This document shows, piece after piece, positions 23,353 to 31,680 of a DNA stretch of 64,000 nucleotides. The first letter of the stretch is position 1, and every line of letters starts with the position of its first letter. The notes beneath the pieces are model-generated. The model was not told the origin of the DNA. It saw only the letters and a program-made list of their open reading frames with translations, and made no database searches. The position numbers and the translations under genes are program-made. The stretch is taken from positions 186,001 to 250,000 of the forward strand of contig NZ_WRXL01000002.1 in NCBI RefSeq assembly GCF_010119195.1, read 5' to 3'. Source of the stretch: Haloarcula salina. Lineage in GTDB: Archaea; Halobacteriota; Halobacteria; Halobacteriales; Haloarculaceae.

Positions 23353-25476
23353 TTATCGCTCCCACGCGCTCCGTAACTCCCACACGTCGAGCGACGCGAC
23401 CGTCGCCCGACCGCCCTCGGCCGCCAGCGAGACGCCGGTGGCGTCGTCGCGGGTGGGGTAGACGCGGCTGGTCAGGCAGTGGCGCTCGTTGGCGAACACC
23501 TCGACGACGCTCCCGTCGACGAAGACGCGAAGCGACAGCGGCGCGTCGTACGGCGTGACGCGCATCGACTGCGTGTCGACCGTCGCCTGCGGGTTCTCGC
23601 TCGACCGGGAGCGGTCGACGGCGATCTCGCTCTCGGAGGTGTAGCGTATCGGCGTCCGCTCCGCCCCGTCGGGCGATTCGAGGACCCGGAGTTCGACGGC
23701 CTCGGCGTCCTCCAGGCGGACGGTCGCGCGCAGCTCGAACGTCCGACTCTCGACCGGCAGGCGCTCCGTGTCGCCGGACCCGAGCCGCACCGCGTCGCGG
23801 CTCGTCTCGTCCCCGCGAAGCTCGGTGAGTTCGGGGGCCGGCCGCTGGCACAGTCCGCCGTCGTCGGCCAGCGACAGCTCCCGGGGCAGCGACAGCGCGC
23901 CGGACCAGCCGGCGTCCCACTGGGCCTCGCGGTCGCGGGCCTCGGGAATCCACCCCCAGGTCAGGACGCGACCGTCGTCCGTCCACATCGACTGGGGCGC
24001 GTAGAAGTCGCCGTGGTCGAGCTTGTCGCGGCGCTCGGCGTCGAACTCGCCGTCCTCGTAGGTGCCCAGGAAGTACACCACGTCCTCGTAGTTCGAGACG
24101 TGCAGCAGCTGTCGGTCGCCGAAGTCGAGCAGTTCGGGGCACTCCCAGACGGTGCCGGCCGTGTCGCGGTCGCCGGCGAGGATCGGGCCGCGGTACTCCC
24201 AGTCCCGGAGGTCGGCGGACTCGTACAGCAGCGCCGCGCCGCCGCCGCCCTCCATGCCGGCCCCGATGAGCTGATACCAGGTCTCGCCCTCGCGCCAGAC
24301 GCAGTGGTCCCGGAACTCGCCCTCCCAGTCCTCGGTCCGGAGCACCTCCGGATCGGTGGGCAGTTCCTCGATGATCGGGTTCTCGGGGTCCTTCTCCCAG
24401 GAGGTGAGGCCGTCGTCGGCCGCGGTGGCGATACAGGGGAGTTGGCGCTTGTCCCGGCCGCCGGTGTACAGGACGGTGGCGACGCCGTCGTCGTCGACCG
24501 CGCAGCCCGACCAGCAGCCGTCTCGGTCCGGCCCGTCGGGCGAGGGCGACAGCGCCACCGGGCGGTCCTCCCAGTTGACGAGGTCGTCGCTGACCGCGTG
24601 GCCCCAGTGGATGGTGCCGTGGAACGGCCCGGCGGGGTTGTACTGGTAGAACAGGTGATAGCGGCCGTTCCAGTGGATGAGCCCGTTCGGGTCGTTGAGC
24701 CAGTTCGCGGGCGGGGTGACGTGATAGGCCGGGCGGTTCGGGTCGTCGTCGAGGCGTTCGCGCCACCGACCGAGCGCCGCGGCGTCCGCCGGCCGGCCCG
24801 TCAGCGGGTAGCGCTCGCCGTCCGCGAGGTACGCGAGCGAGTTCTCGATCAGCGTCTCGCGGTTCATCCGACACACGTCGTGGGTCGGCTGTGCGAACGT
24901 CACCGGCGAGCCGATGCCGAGCACCCGTCCGTCCCCGGGCTCCCAGGAGACGATCGACAACTGCGAGACCGCGTCGCGCTCGCCGCGGACAGTGCTCGCG
25001 AGCACGTCGCCGGACTCCGGCAGGACGGACTCGTAGCGCGCGTAGGGCGCGGTGACGCCCGCGCCGCGGGTGTGGACCCGGAGCGTGTCGTAGTCGTCTT
25101 GTATCGGGTGGTCGGCGTACAGCGACTTCCAGAGGTGGCCTGTCGGCTCCGCGATCTCCTCCCAGCCGGTCGCGTCCGGGCCGACCGCGTCGATACCGAG
25201 TGGTTCGACGGCGGACAACGCTCGTAGCGTCAGCAGCAACGTTCCCCCCTCGCGGACGTACGCGGCCAGCGCGGCCGCGCGTTCCTCGGGGAGCGCTCGC
25301 TCGTCGAAGCCCTCGTCCCGATGCCACCAGAGCACGTCGTACTCCGACGGGTCGACCTCGCTGAGGGGCCGGCGGTCCGCGCCGTCGAGCGCGGTGCTAC
25401 ACCAGTCGTACGCCGACCGCTGCTCGTCCGTACAGGAGTCGGCGTACAGACAGCCGACGCGTCGCGACTGCGTCAT
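23353..25476 (-). CDS. GH32 fructan hydrolase/sucrase fused to an N-terminal GATase-like domain
   Basis: A 707-residue two-part protein. Residues 1-220 form an alpha/beta domain (starting [11 protein letters not shown], with [12 protein letters not shown] and [16 protein letters not shown]) like the glutamine-amidotransferase-like domains found in other sugar enzymes. Residues 240-707 are GH32: nucleophile Asp262 in [11 protein letters not shown], acid/base Glu445 in VWECPELL, and a C-terminal beta-sandwich with [13 protein letters not shown]. The usual RDP triad reads Arg389-Asp390-His391, so Pro is replaced. It likely hydrolyses sucrose or the fructan made by the neighbouring GH68. No signal peptide is seen. 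Confidence 0.92.
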   Translation of the reverse strand: MTQSRRVGCLYADSCTDEQRSAYDWCSTALDGADRRPLSEVDPSEYDVLWWHRDEGFDERALPEERAAALAAYVREGGTLLLTLRALSAVEPLGIDAVGPDATGWEEIAEPTGHLWKSLYADHPIQDDYDTLRVHTRGAGVTAPYARYESVLPESGDVLASTVRGERDAVSQLSIVSWEPGDGRVLGIGSPVTFAQPTHDVCRMNRETLIENSLAYLADGERYPLTGRPADAAALGRWRERLDDDPNRPAYHVTPPANWLNDPNGLIHWNGRYHLFYQYNPAGPFHGTIHWGHAVSDDLVNWEDRPVALSPSPDGPDRDGCWSGCAVDDDGVATVLYTGGRDKRQLPCIATAADDGLTSWEKDPENPIIEELPTDPEVLRTEDWEGEFRDHCVWREGETWYQLIGAGMEGGGGAALLYESADLRDWEYRGPILAGDRDTAGTVWECPELLDFGDRQLLHVSNYEDVVYFLGTYEDGEFDAERRDKLDHGDFYAPQSMWTDDGRVLTWGWIPEARDREAQWDAGWSGALSLPRELSLADDGGLCQRPAPELTELRGDETSRDAVRLGSGDTERLPVESRTFELRATVRLEDAEAVELRVLESPDGAERTPIRYTSESEIAVDRSRSSENPQATVDTQSMRVTPYDAPLSLRVFVDGSVVEVFANERHCLTSRVYPTRDDATGVSLAAEGGRATVASLDVWELRSAWER

Positions 25477-25653
25477 TGGCCGAGGGTGGTCGTGTGAGAC
25501 GTAAAAACATTCGGTAACCGTTTCTGCACTGGTGTGATCGGGATTGCACGATTCGGCGGTGCCAGCGGAGCGGTCGACGGAGAGACGACGCGCCGGTGAT
25601 GTGCCCGTACCCGAGGCTACGGGTGATGCAATTACGACAGGAGGAGACCGTGA

Positions 25654-25788
25654 TCAGTGGACGCGGGCGCTGCGGGCTTCCGACTTCCAGTCGATGACCG
25701 TGTCGTGGCAACTGGGACAGACGAACTCTGTGAGCTTCGTCGTCTGGTCGTTGTACGACATCCGTGTGCCGCAGTTAGGGCAACGCAT
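25654..25788 (-). CDS. 44-residue zinc-ribbon protein
   Basis: Two CxxC knuckles (CPNC at 3-6, CPSC at 24-27), then a His-containing tail ending RSARVH. The ATG at 25788 is preceded by AT-rich DNA with a TATA-like GCTTATAG about 28 nt upstream, which supports a real leaderless gene. The function is unknown; such ribbons often act in RNA or DNA binding. It is an orphan upstream of the GH32 gene but on the same strand, with 177 bp between. Confidence 0.65.
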   Translation of the reverse strand: MRCPNCGTRMSYNDQTTKLTEFVCPSCHDTVIDWKSEARSARVH

Positions 25789-25929
25789 TATAATTGTATA
25801 TACTTAATTAAGGACTATAAGCTTTCCCCCGATCGGCGGACTGTTCCCGGGAGAGACGGCCTGAGTACCGATAATTGTGGGGTTTCATCACATGGTCCTA
25901 GAGAGTAGTTACCGCGAGACGTGGTCTGG

Positions 25930-27417
25930 CTACGACCCGGGGGCCGTCGGATCCAGGCCCGTGTCCGTCCCGTCGAGCGCGCGCTCGATGTCAGAGAGGT
26001 CGGCGGCGTCGGCGGGAGCGAGCGTGTCGGTCGAAGGACCGACGTCGACGTCCGGTTCGGGGCGGTCGTCGAATCGGTCGTCGGGGTCCACGCCGTCACC
26101 CTCGGCCCGTGCGCGTGCCCGCTTGAGACGGTGCGTGAGGGCGTCGAGTTCGGCCTCCAGGTGGTCGACCGCGTCTGGATAGCAGTCGCGAGCGGCTTCG
26201 AGCGCCGACTCGAACGCCTCTCGGGCCGATTCGTAGTCCTCCAGAGCGACCTCGGGTCGGCCGGCGTCCGCGTACCAGTCGCCCGCCTCCATCGCGTCGG
26301 TCGCGACGGTCCGGCGAGCGGCGACGAGGTTTTCGGCGACGGCCCGCAGTCTGTCCCTGATCTTCTCGGGACCGCCGGCGAATCGCCGCTCGTCCGCGCC
26401 CCAGTCGAGTTCGAGGACGGCGCGGTACGCCTCCAGGGCGTCGGTCCAGTGCGCCGCGGCCTCGGCGGGGTCGTCGGCCGCGATCGCGGCGTTATCGGCC
26501 TCGACGGCGAGCCGGAGCGGCGACTGGGAGAGCGCGTCGACGACGCTGTCGAGGCGCTCGCTCTCGGCCCGAATCGCGTCGGCCTCGTCGAGTAACGCCT
26601 CCGGCGTGGCGAGTATCGCGTCGTACTCGGCCCGCGCGTCCTCGTAGGCCTCGTAGGCCGCCTCGAACGCCTCGTCCCGCCAGTGGGTCTCGGCGGCGTC
26701 CGCCGCCCGCCGCGCCCGACTCCGGCGGACGTCGGTGAGGGCGTCCGCGTGGCGCTTGCGCACCGCCCGGACTCGCCGTTCGAGCGCGCTCGCGCCGTCG
26801 GCCGCTCCGAAGTCCGCGGCCGTCTCGACTGCCTCGTCGAGGCGCTCGCCGGCGGCTTCGACGGCGGTCAGCGCCGCGTCGTACTCGCCGCGATCGCGCC
26901 GTTCGGCCGCCGTCACCAGCGTCCGCGTCGCTTCGTCGAGGGTGTTCTCGACGTGGACCCACGCCTGGGTCGCGTGCGAGAGGTACGCCGTCAGCTCGAG
27001 GAGTCCCTGTTTCCCGCAGTAGACGTGCCAGACGGCCCCGTTCCCGCGGCGGACGGTACAGCGGCCGTGACTCAGACCGGTCTCGCCGTCCACCTGTTCG
27101 ATCTCGGCGTAGGGCAGCGTGAGCCGTCCGTCCCCGTCGGCGTCCCCGACCAGCACGAGGAGCCGTTTGTCGGTCGCGACGCCGACCATTCGATAGCCCC
27201 GACTCGGCCGGATCGCGTCGGTTTCGTCGCCGCGCTCGATCTCCAGCCCTCGCTTCGCGCTGGTGAGGACGAAGCGCGGCCGCTCGTGGTCGTCGAGCGC
27301 CGCCGCTGCCGGCGCGTCCCGGAGATAGCCCGACGAGAGAAGCCCGCCAGCGCCCGTCTCGGTGAGGGCGTCGGGGAGTTCGCCATCAAAATTATCTAGA
27401 TTGATAATATCGCCCAT
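25930..27417 (-). CDS. PH-like domain plus long helical protein, unknown function
   Basis: A 495-residue protein. The first about 160 residues have the beta-rich pattern of a bacterial-type PH/GRAM-like domain (RFVLTSAKRGLEIE, GVATDKRLLVLVGDADG, LPYAEIEQVDG), often seen in membrane-linked proteins. Residues 165-440 are a long Ala/Glu-rich helical repeat (AETHWRDEAFEAAYEAYEDA-type segments) like TPR or coiled-coil. The C-terminal 50 residues are acidic and disordered. There is no membrane segment. A scaffold role at the membrane is a reasonable guess only. Confidence 0.7.
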   Translation of the reverse strand: MGDIINLDNFDGELPDALTETGAGGLLSSGYLRDAPAAAALDDHERPRFVLTSAKRGLEIERGDETDAIRPSRGYRMVGVATDKRLLVLVGDADGDGRLTLPYAEIEQVDGETGLSHGRCTVRRGNGAVWHVYCGKQGLLELTAYLSHATQAWVHVENTLDEATRTLVTAAERRDRGEYDAALTAVEAAGERLDEAVETAADFGAADGASALERRVRAVRKRHADALTDVRRSRARRAADAAETHWRDEAFEAAYEAYEDARAEYDAILATPEALLDEADAIRAESERLDSVVDALSQSPLRLAVEADNAAIAADDPAEAAAHWTDALEAYRAVLELDWGADERRFAGGPEKIRDRLRAVAENLVAARRTVATDAMEAGDWYADAGRPEVALEDYESAREAFESALEAARDCYPDAVDHLEAELDALTHRLKRARARAEGDGVDPDDRFDDRPEPDVDVGPSTDTLAPADAADLSDIERALDGTDTGLDPTAPGS

Positions 27418-27621
27418 TAACTGGACAGAAAACGTCTGAAGACTTGATATTCACTTATCTATTCTGATATTGGATGGGTAAAATAAGCCGGTTCGTGTCG
27501 AGATGTATCGGCTGTGGTCCGTCGTCCATCGCCCCTCGAAGCCGCGCGGGAACGGCCGTCTGCCAGTCGACGGACGCGCGTCTGACTTGGCTTTAGGTGT
27601 CAGGTCGGTGTAGCCGGGTGT
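27418..27621. other. AT-rich intergenic gap
   Basis: The stretch after the PH-like gene start is AT-rich (27410-27480) and should hold its promoter. No RNA gene, repeat or convincing protein was seen in the gap up to 27621. With the doubtful ORF behind it, the gene-free stretch may run to 27800. Confidence 0.4.
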
Positions 27622-27804
27622 ATGCCTCGTGTCCGTCTCGGTGGGGAGTCGAACGGGCGAGCGAACCGACGCCCACCGACCGCAGAACGTCACGTTCGCA
27701 TCGACACCGACGTGTTCGAGAGCCTCTCGAAGAAGCCGTGGGTCGACAGCCCCCTGTCGCGGCCCCGAATCGAGCGCTGGCTGAACTGTTGGCAGCGCCG
27801 TTAG
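27622..27804 (+). CDS. Possible 60-residue basic ORF
   Basis: An ATG frame (MPRVRLGGESNGRANRR to WLNCWQRR), basic and Trp/Arg-rich, overlapping the convergent salactin gene by 4 bp at their stops. The composition is unlike the acidic neighbours and there is no clear promoter. It may be a remnant (for example of a transposase or phage gene) or noncoding. Reported with low confidence. Confidence 0.2.
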   Translation: MPRVRLGGESNGRANRRPPTAERHVRIDTDVFESLSKKPWVDSPLSRPRIERWLNCWQRR

Positions 27805-28886
27805 CTGTTCTCGACGAGTCGCGCCGCGATGCGCTGTGCGCCGACCGTCGGTGCGACGTCCGGTTCGTCGGCGGCGATGGCCTCGATCTCGCGGTTCAGC
27901 TCCGCGCTGAGGCGCTCCTCGAACTCCTCGACGATGCCGGGGATACAGGCCATCCCGCCGGTGAGGACGATCGGGCGGTCCAGCGCGAGCTGGTAGACCT
28001 TCATGTAGTCGTTCGCCAGTTCCGGCAGGAAGGTGTTGGCGAGCTCGTCGACCGCGTCGTCGACGTACTCGTCGACCGCGTCCATGACGGAGCGCTCGAT
28101 AGTGAACTCGTGTGAGCCGCCGCCGGGCTGCTGGATGATGTCGGTGAACGGCTCGAACTCGACGAAGTCCGCGTGTTCCTCTTTGTACTCGCGGGCGGTC
28201 TGGGTGTCGATGTTGACCCGGCCCTGGGTCTCCTCCTCGACGTAGTTCGCGATCATGCGGTCGACCTCGTTGCCCGTCACGGCCCCGGTCGTGAACGGCG
28301 AGAGCTGTTCGCCGCGCCGGTAGGCCGAGGCTTCGAGGTTCGTCGAGCCCATGTTGACGGCGACGAAGATCTCGTCGATGGCTTCGAGGTCGTCGCCGAA
28401 GGCCGGAATCGCACCACAGAGCGACTCCGGATAGCTCTCGACGAGGTTCAGGCCGATGGAGGAGTCCTCGATGACGCCCCGGAGGTTGTCCAGTCCGGTG
28501 GGGTTATCGATGGTCGGGATGGCGTAGACGACGCCGCTGTTGGCCGGGATGTCGTTCTCCTCGATGACCGCCTCGAAGAACGTCTTGGTCATCTCGGCGC
28601 GGTCGGCGTCCTCGGGCAGTCCCGACCGGAGCATGTACTGGACGCGGTCCGGGTACTCGCGGGCCGCCTCCTCGCCGTAGAGGACCTTCTCCTCGCCGGT
28701 CAGTGCGTCCTCGTAGGTCGCCATACACGTCAGCGTCTTGATAATGCGATTCTCCGTGCCGTGTTCGCCCGGGAGGGCGATGACAGTCCGCGTGCTGCCG
28801 AGTTTCACCCCGACCGGAACTGCCGCGCTCCCGCCGGACGGCGCGGCGGAGTCGCCTCCCGCGTCGTCCGCGTCGTCGTCACTCAT
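27801..28886 (-). CDS. Salactin-like actin homologue
   Basis: A 361-residue actin/Hsp70-fold ATPase. Actin-fold motifs are a PHOSPHATE 1 loop VPVGVKLGSTRTVI (about 23-36), CONNECT/PHOSPHATE 2 region FVAVNMGSTNLEAS (about 185-198), and ADENOSINE VLTGGMACIPG (about 310-320). An acidic Gly/Asp-rich N-tail precedes the fold. It fits the haloarchaeal protein salactin, described in Halobacterium salinarum as a dynamically unstable filament involved in partitioning at low phosphate. The TATA-like ATATATACC lies about 30 nt upstream. It is divergent from neither neighbour; its partner genes are the ArlE-like gene and ParA/CheW next door. Confidence 0.8.
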   Translation of the reverse strand: MSDDDADDAGGDSAAPSGGSAAVPVGVKLGSTRTVIALPGEHGTENRIIKTLTCMATYEDALTGEEKVLYGEEAAREYPDRVQYMLRSGLPEDADRAEMTKTFFEAVIEENDIPANSGVVYAIPTIDNPTGLDNLRGVIEDSSIGLNLVESYPESLCGAIPAFGDDLEAIDEIFVAVNMGSTNLEASAYRRGEQLSPFTTGAVTGNEVDRMIANYVEEETQGRVNIDTQTAREYKEEHADFVEFEPFTDIIQQPGGGSHEFTIERSVMDAVDEYVDDAVDELANTFLPELANDYMKVYQLALDRPIVLTGGMACIPGIVEEFEERLSAELNREIEAIAADEPDVAPTVGAQRIAARLVENS

Positions 28887-28912
28887 GTACGGTGGTGGTT
28901 ATCGACCGCCCG

Positions 28913-28920
28913 GTATATAT
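28913..28920 (-). promoter_or_regulatory. TATA box of the salactin-like gene
   Basis: The reverse strand reads ATATATACC about 30 nt before the ATG at 28886, consistent with a leaderless or nearly leaderless transcript. Confidence 0.55.
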
Positions 28921-29019
28921 CCTCCCCTCAAATATCAGCAGTGATATAGTGTCTACGGAGACGTGAGAACGAGGAGATCGGTTTCTGCGGGTCGGGTACC
29001 CTCGACCGGACGGCCCCAG

Positions 29020-29511
29020 TCAGGTCATCGCCGTCAGCTTCGCGACGTACACCAGGCTCAGCATGTGGTCGTCGACGCTCAGATCGTTGTCGTCGTTGGT
29101 GGCGGACTCGTCGATGCCGAGCAGGTAGTCCGAGAGGTCGGCCTGCACCTCGGCCGTGATCCAGTCGATGGACTCGTAGTAGTCGAGCGCCTCGTCGGCC
29201 CCCTGATAGCCCGAGTGCATCAACAGGAACTCCAGCCACTCGAAGACGACGAACTCCGCGGCGTAGGTCTCGGGGAGCGATTCGAGGTAGGGCTTCTCCT
29301 GACTCTCGCCGCCGAGGAACGGTAGCAACTCGCGGTACAGCCCCGAACGGAAGGAACTCCCAGCGAGCACCTCCTCCTCGCTGTCGTCGAGGCCCACGTC
29401 GAGATCGGTCGGGTCGGGCACGTCCTCGCCCACCCCGTTGCCCGACTCCCCGCGCTCGCGAGCCATCTTCCGGAGCTCGTCGAGGTCGTAATCGCGTGGG
29501 TTGATCGTCAT
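29020..29511 (-). CDS. ArlE/FlaE-like archaellum accessory protein
   Basis: A 163-residue acidic protein whose C-terminal half (about 80-150: KPYLESLPETYAAEFVVFEWL then GADEALDYYESIDWIT and a DLSDYL helix) matches the FlaD/E (ArlD/E) archaellum accessory domain. ArlD/E proteins in the archaella cluster form the link between the motor and chemotaxis signals. Here the gene is away from any archaellin genes, beside an actin homologue and upstream of divergent ParA/CheW. It may be a stand-alone relative that places the motor or array at the pole. The function is inferred. Confidence 0.72.
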   Translation of the reverse strand: MTINPRDYDLDELRKMARERGESGNGVGEDVPDPTDLDVGLDDSEEEVLAGSSFRSGLYRELLPFLGGESQEKPYLESLPETYAAEFVVFEWLEFLLMHSGYQGADEALDYYESIDWITAEVQADLSDYLLGIDESATNDDNDLSVDDHMLSLVYVAKLTAMT

Positions 29512-29643
29512 GATACTGTCCCTTCAACGCACACGTTCATAAATCTTGCACACCGTCAGACGACCGTCTTGCGCGCGTTCCCGGGCGTTCCCGCGGTCGC
29601 CCGTGACCCGTCCCCGAATTGCGACCGTTGATAATCGGGACCG

Positions 29644-29654
29644 TATTTTTATAG
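29644..29654 (+). promoter_or_regulatory. TATA box of the parA-cheW operon
   Basis: TATTTTTATAG lies about 38 nt before the ParA ATG, giving a short leader. Confidence 0.55.
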
Positions 29655-29686
29655 TTGCCCGGGCTCGACCTGAGAGCACTTAGACG

Positions 29687-30589
29687 ATGAACCGGCAATC
29701 AGAAACCGGTCCGGCTCGCTTCTGCGTGACCAACGCGAAAGGCGGGACCGGAAAGACGACGATCGCCATCAACGTGGCCGGGGCACTGAACGACCGCGGA
29801 CGGGACGTCCTCTTTATCGACCTCGATCCGCAGGGCAACGCCACGGAGGGCGTCGGCCTGGTCGAGGAGTACGACGCCGAACCCCCGACGCTGTTCGACG
29901 CGCTGACCGGCGACCCGTCGGCGCTCGGCGACCTCGTCGTCGAGGGCGAGGAGATGGACGTGATCCCCTCGAGCATCGACATGCTCCAGGCGGAACACGA
30001 ACTGACAATCGCGGACCTCATCGCCCGCGTCAACGCCCGCGGCGGCGGTGTCGACCCGGACGCGCTGGCCTCCTTCGCCATCAACGTCACGCCGGAGATG
30101 GTCACGGGGACCCACGCGCTCGACACGCTCGACCGGGCGCTCGACACGCTCGACCGCGCGTACGACTACGTCGTCATCGACTGCCCGCCGTTCTACGGGA
30201 AGCTGACCGACACCGGCATGTACGCCGCACAGAACGTCCTCATCCCGGCGCTGACCGAGGCGACCTCCGAGCGCGCCATCGAGCTGCTGATGGACCAGAC
30301 GGCGGCGATGGAGCGCCAGACCGACGCGTCGATCCGCACGCTCGGCGTCGTCGCCAACCGCGTCGAGACGACCTCCGAGGACGAGACGATGCTCGAGTGG
30401 TTCAACATGGCGTTCCCCGACAGCCCCGTCTGGGAGGTCCGCAAGCGGGTGGCACTGCAGCGCGCCTTCAGTTCGGGGCAGTCGGTATTCGCGACCGAGG
30501 AGTCGTGTGACATGGCGGCCGTCTTCGAAGACATCGCGGCGGAACTGGACGAGCAATTCGGATTCACGGAGACCGAGGTAACAGCATGA
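29687..30589 (+). CDS. ParA/MinD-like ATPase in an operon with CheW
   Basis: A 300-residue deviant-Walker ATPase. The Walker A is TNAKGGTGKTTIAINV (about 15-30, the deviant Lys18 included), with VIDCPPFYG (about 163-171) after an aspartate, as in ParA switch II. ParA/MinD proteins place cargo by ATP-driven gradients on the nucleoid or membrane. Its stop overlaps the CheW start (ATGA), so the two are co-translated. In bacteria a ParA partner positions chemoreceptor arrays; here the same is likely for the CheW protein. It lacks an obvious DNA-binding ParB partner. Confidence 0.88.
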   Translation: MNRQSETGPARFCVTNAKGGTGKTTIAINVAGALNDRGRDVLFIDLDPQGNATEGVGLVEEYDAEPPTLFDALTGDPSALGDLVVEGEEMDVIPSSIDMLQAEHELTIADLIARVNARGGGVDPDALASFAINVTPEMVTGTHALDTLDRALDTLDRAYDYVVIDCPPFYGKLTDTGMYAAQNVLIPALTEATSERAIELLMDQTAAMERQTDASIRTLGVVANRVETTSEDETMLEWFNMAFPDSPVWEVRKRVALQRAFSSGQSVFATEESCDMAAVFEDIAAELDEQFGFTETEVTA

Positions 30590-31569
30590 GTGACGACGAA
30601 CGGATGGACAGGGCGGAGCGCATCCGCCGGATGCGCGAGGGGAACAAAGCCGAAACCACCGACGACGAAGCGTCGACCGACGCGGACGACGCGGCTGCGG
30701 GGTCCGACGACGAGGCAACTGCCGAGCCCGACGACGTGGCGGCTGCCGACGAGTCGGACGACACCTTCACCGACGACAGCGATCTGCTCACGGGCGACGC
30801 CGAGAACGCTACCCCGGCCGACGCTGCGGGGGACGCCGACCCGGCCGAGTCCGATGACGGGGACGAATCCGACGGAACCGACGATGCCGTCGCCGCTGCC
30901 CAGCGGGCGGCCGAGGCGTCTTCTCAGTTGGCCGGCGCGAGCGGCGACACCGCCGTCGACCAGCCCAGCGACGACCTCTCGGTATCGGCCAACCCGATGC
31001 AGGGGCCGACCGGCGTCGAACTGCCGGATCAGGAGCTCATTCAGGAGGCCATGGAATCGAGCACCGCCGCCACCGCCGAGGGGGCGTCCCGGGCCGCCGC
31101 GCTGGACGACGAGGAGAGCACGCAGACCGAAGAACTCGTCCGCGTCCTCGAGTTCGCGCTCGGCGAGGAGTACTACTGCATCGACATCGAGTACGTCGAG
31201 GAGATCGTCAAGCGCGAGACCGTCACCCGCGTCCCGAACACGGACGACTACGTCGAGGGCGTCGTCGACCTCCGCGGGCAGATCACGACCATCCTCGACC
31301 CCAAGGAGATGATGGACATCGACGACGAGGGGACCCAGAACCTCATCGTCGTCTTCGACCCGGACGTGTTCGAAGAACAGGGCGCGATGGGCTGGATCGT
31401 CGACGAGGTCCGGCAGGTCGTCCCCGTCGCCGAGTCGGACGTCAACACCGCGCCCGTCGACGGCGAGTACATCAACGGCGTCGTCGACCGCGACGACGAG
31501 AGCGACTTCGTCATCTGGGTCGAACCGGACGAGGTGCTCGCAGACGCGACCCAGACCGAGTCGGACTGA
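30586..31569 (+). CDS. cheW: CheW-like chemotaxis adaptor with long acidic N-terminal region
   Basis: A 327-residue protein. Residues 1-180 are Asp/Glu/Ala-rich and low complexity. The first 20 residues (MSDDERMDRAERIRRMREGN) form a basic/acidic amphipathic helix that could bind ParA. Residues 183-322 are a CheW domain (RVLEFALGEEYYCIDIEYVEEI, then NTDDYVEGVVDLRGQI, then VIWVEPDE). CheW links receptors to CheA. Typical CheW is about 150 residues, so the acidic arm doubles its length. It is co-translated with ParA. Confidence 0.88.
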   Translation: MSDDERMDRAERIRRMREGNKAETTDDEASTDADDAAAGSDDEATAEPDDVAAADESDDTFTDDSDLLTGDAENATPADAAGDADPAESDDGDESDGTDDAVAAAQRAAEASSQLAGASGDTAVDQPSDDLSVSANPMQGPTGVELPDQELIQEAMESSTAATAEGASRAAALDDEESTQTEELVRVLEFALGEEYYCIDIEYVEEIVKRETVTRVPNTDDYVEGVVDLRGQITTILDPKEMMDIDDEGTQNLIVVFDPDVFEEQGAMGWIVDEVRQVVPVAESDVNTAPVDGEYINGVVDRDDESDFVIWVEPDEVLADATQTESD

Positions 31570-31611
31570 TCCGGTTCCGTTCTCTCGCCTTCCCAGTCGC
31601 TGTGAGTGCGG

Positions 31612-31617
31612 TTTTTT
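31612..31617 (+). terminator. Poly-T terminator after cheW
   Basis: A run of six T follows GTGCGG about 43 nt after the cheW stop. The next gene lies on the opposite strand. Confidence 0.55.
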
Positions 31618-31680
31618 AGTCAGAAGGACTGGAATTGCGACTCGGTACGCCGCGAGCGTACTGACGAACGTCCCGTCCGG

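Noticed and set aside
27622-27804. A firm call for the 60-residue basic ORF
   Set aside because: Composition and lack of promoter make it doubtful; kept only at low confidence.
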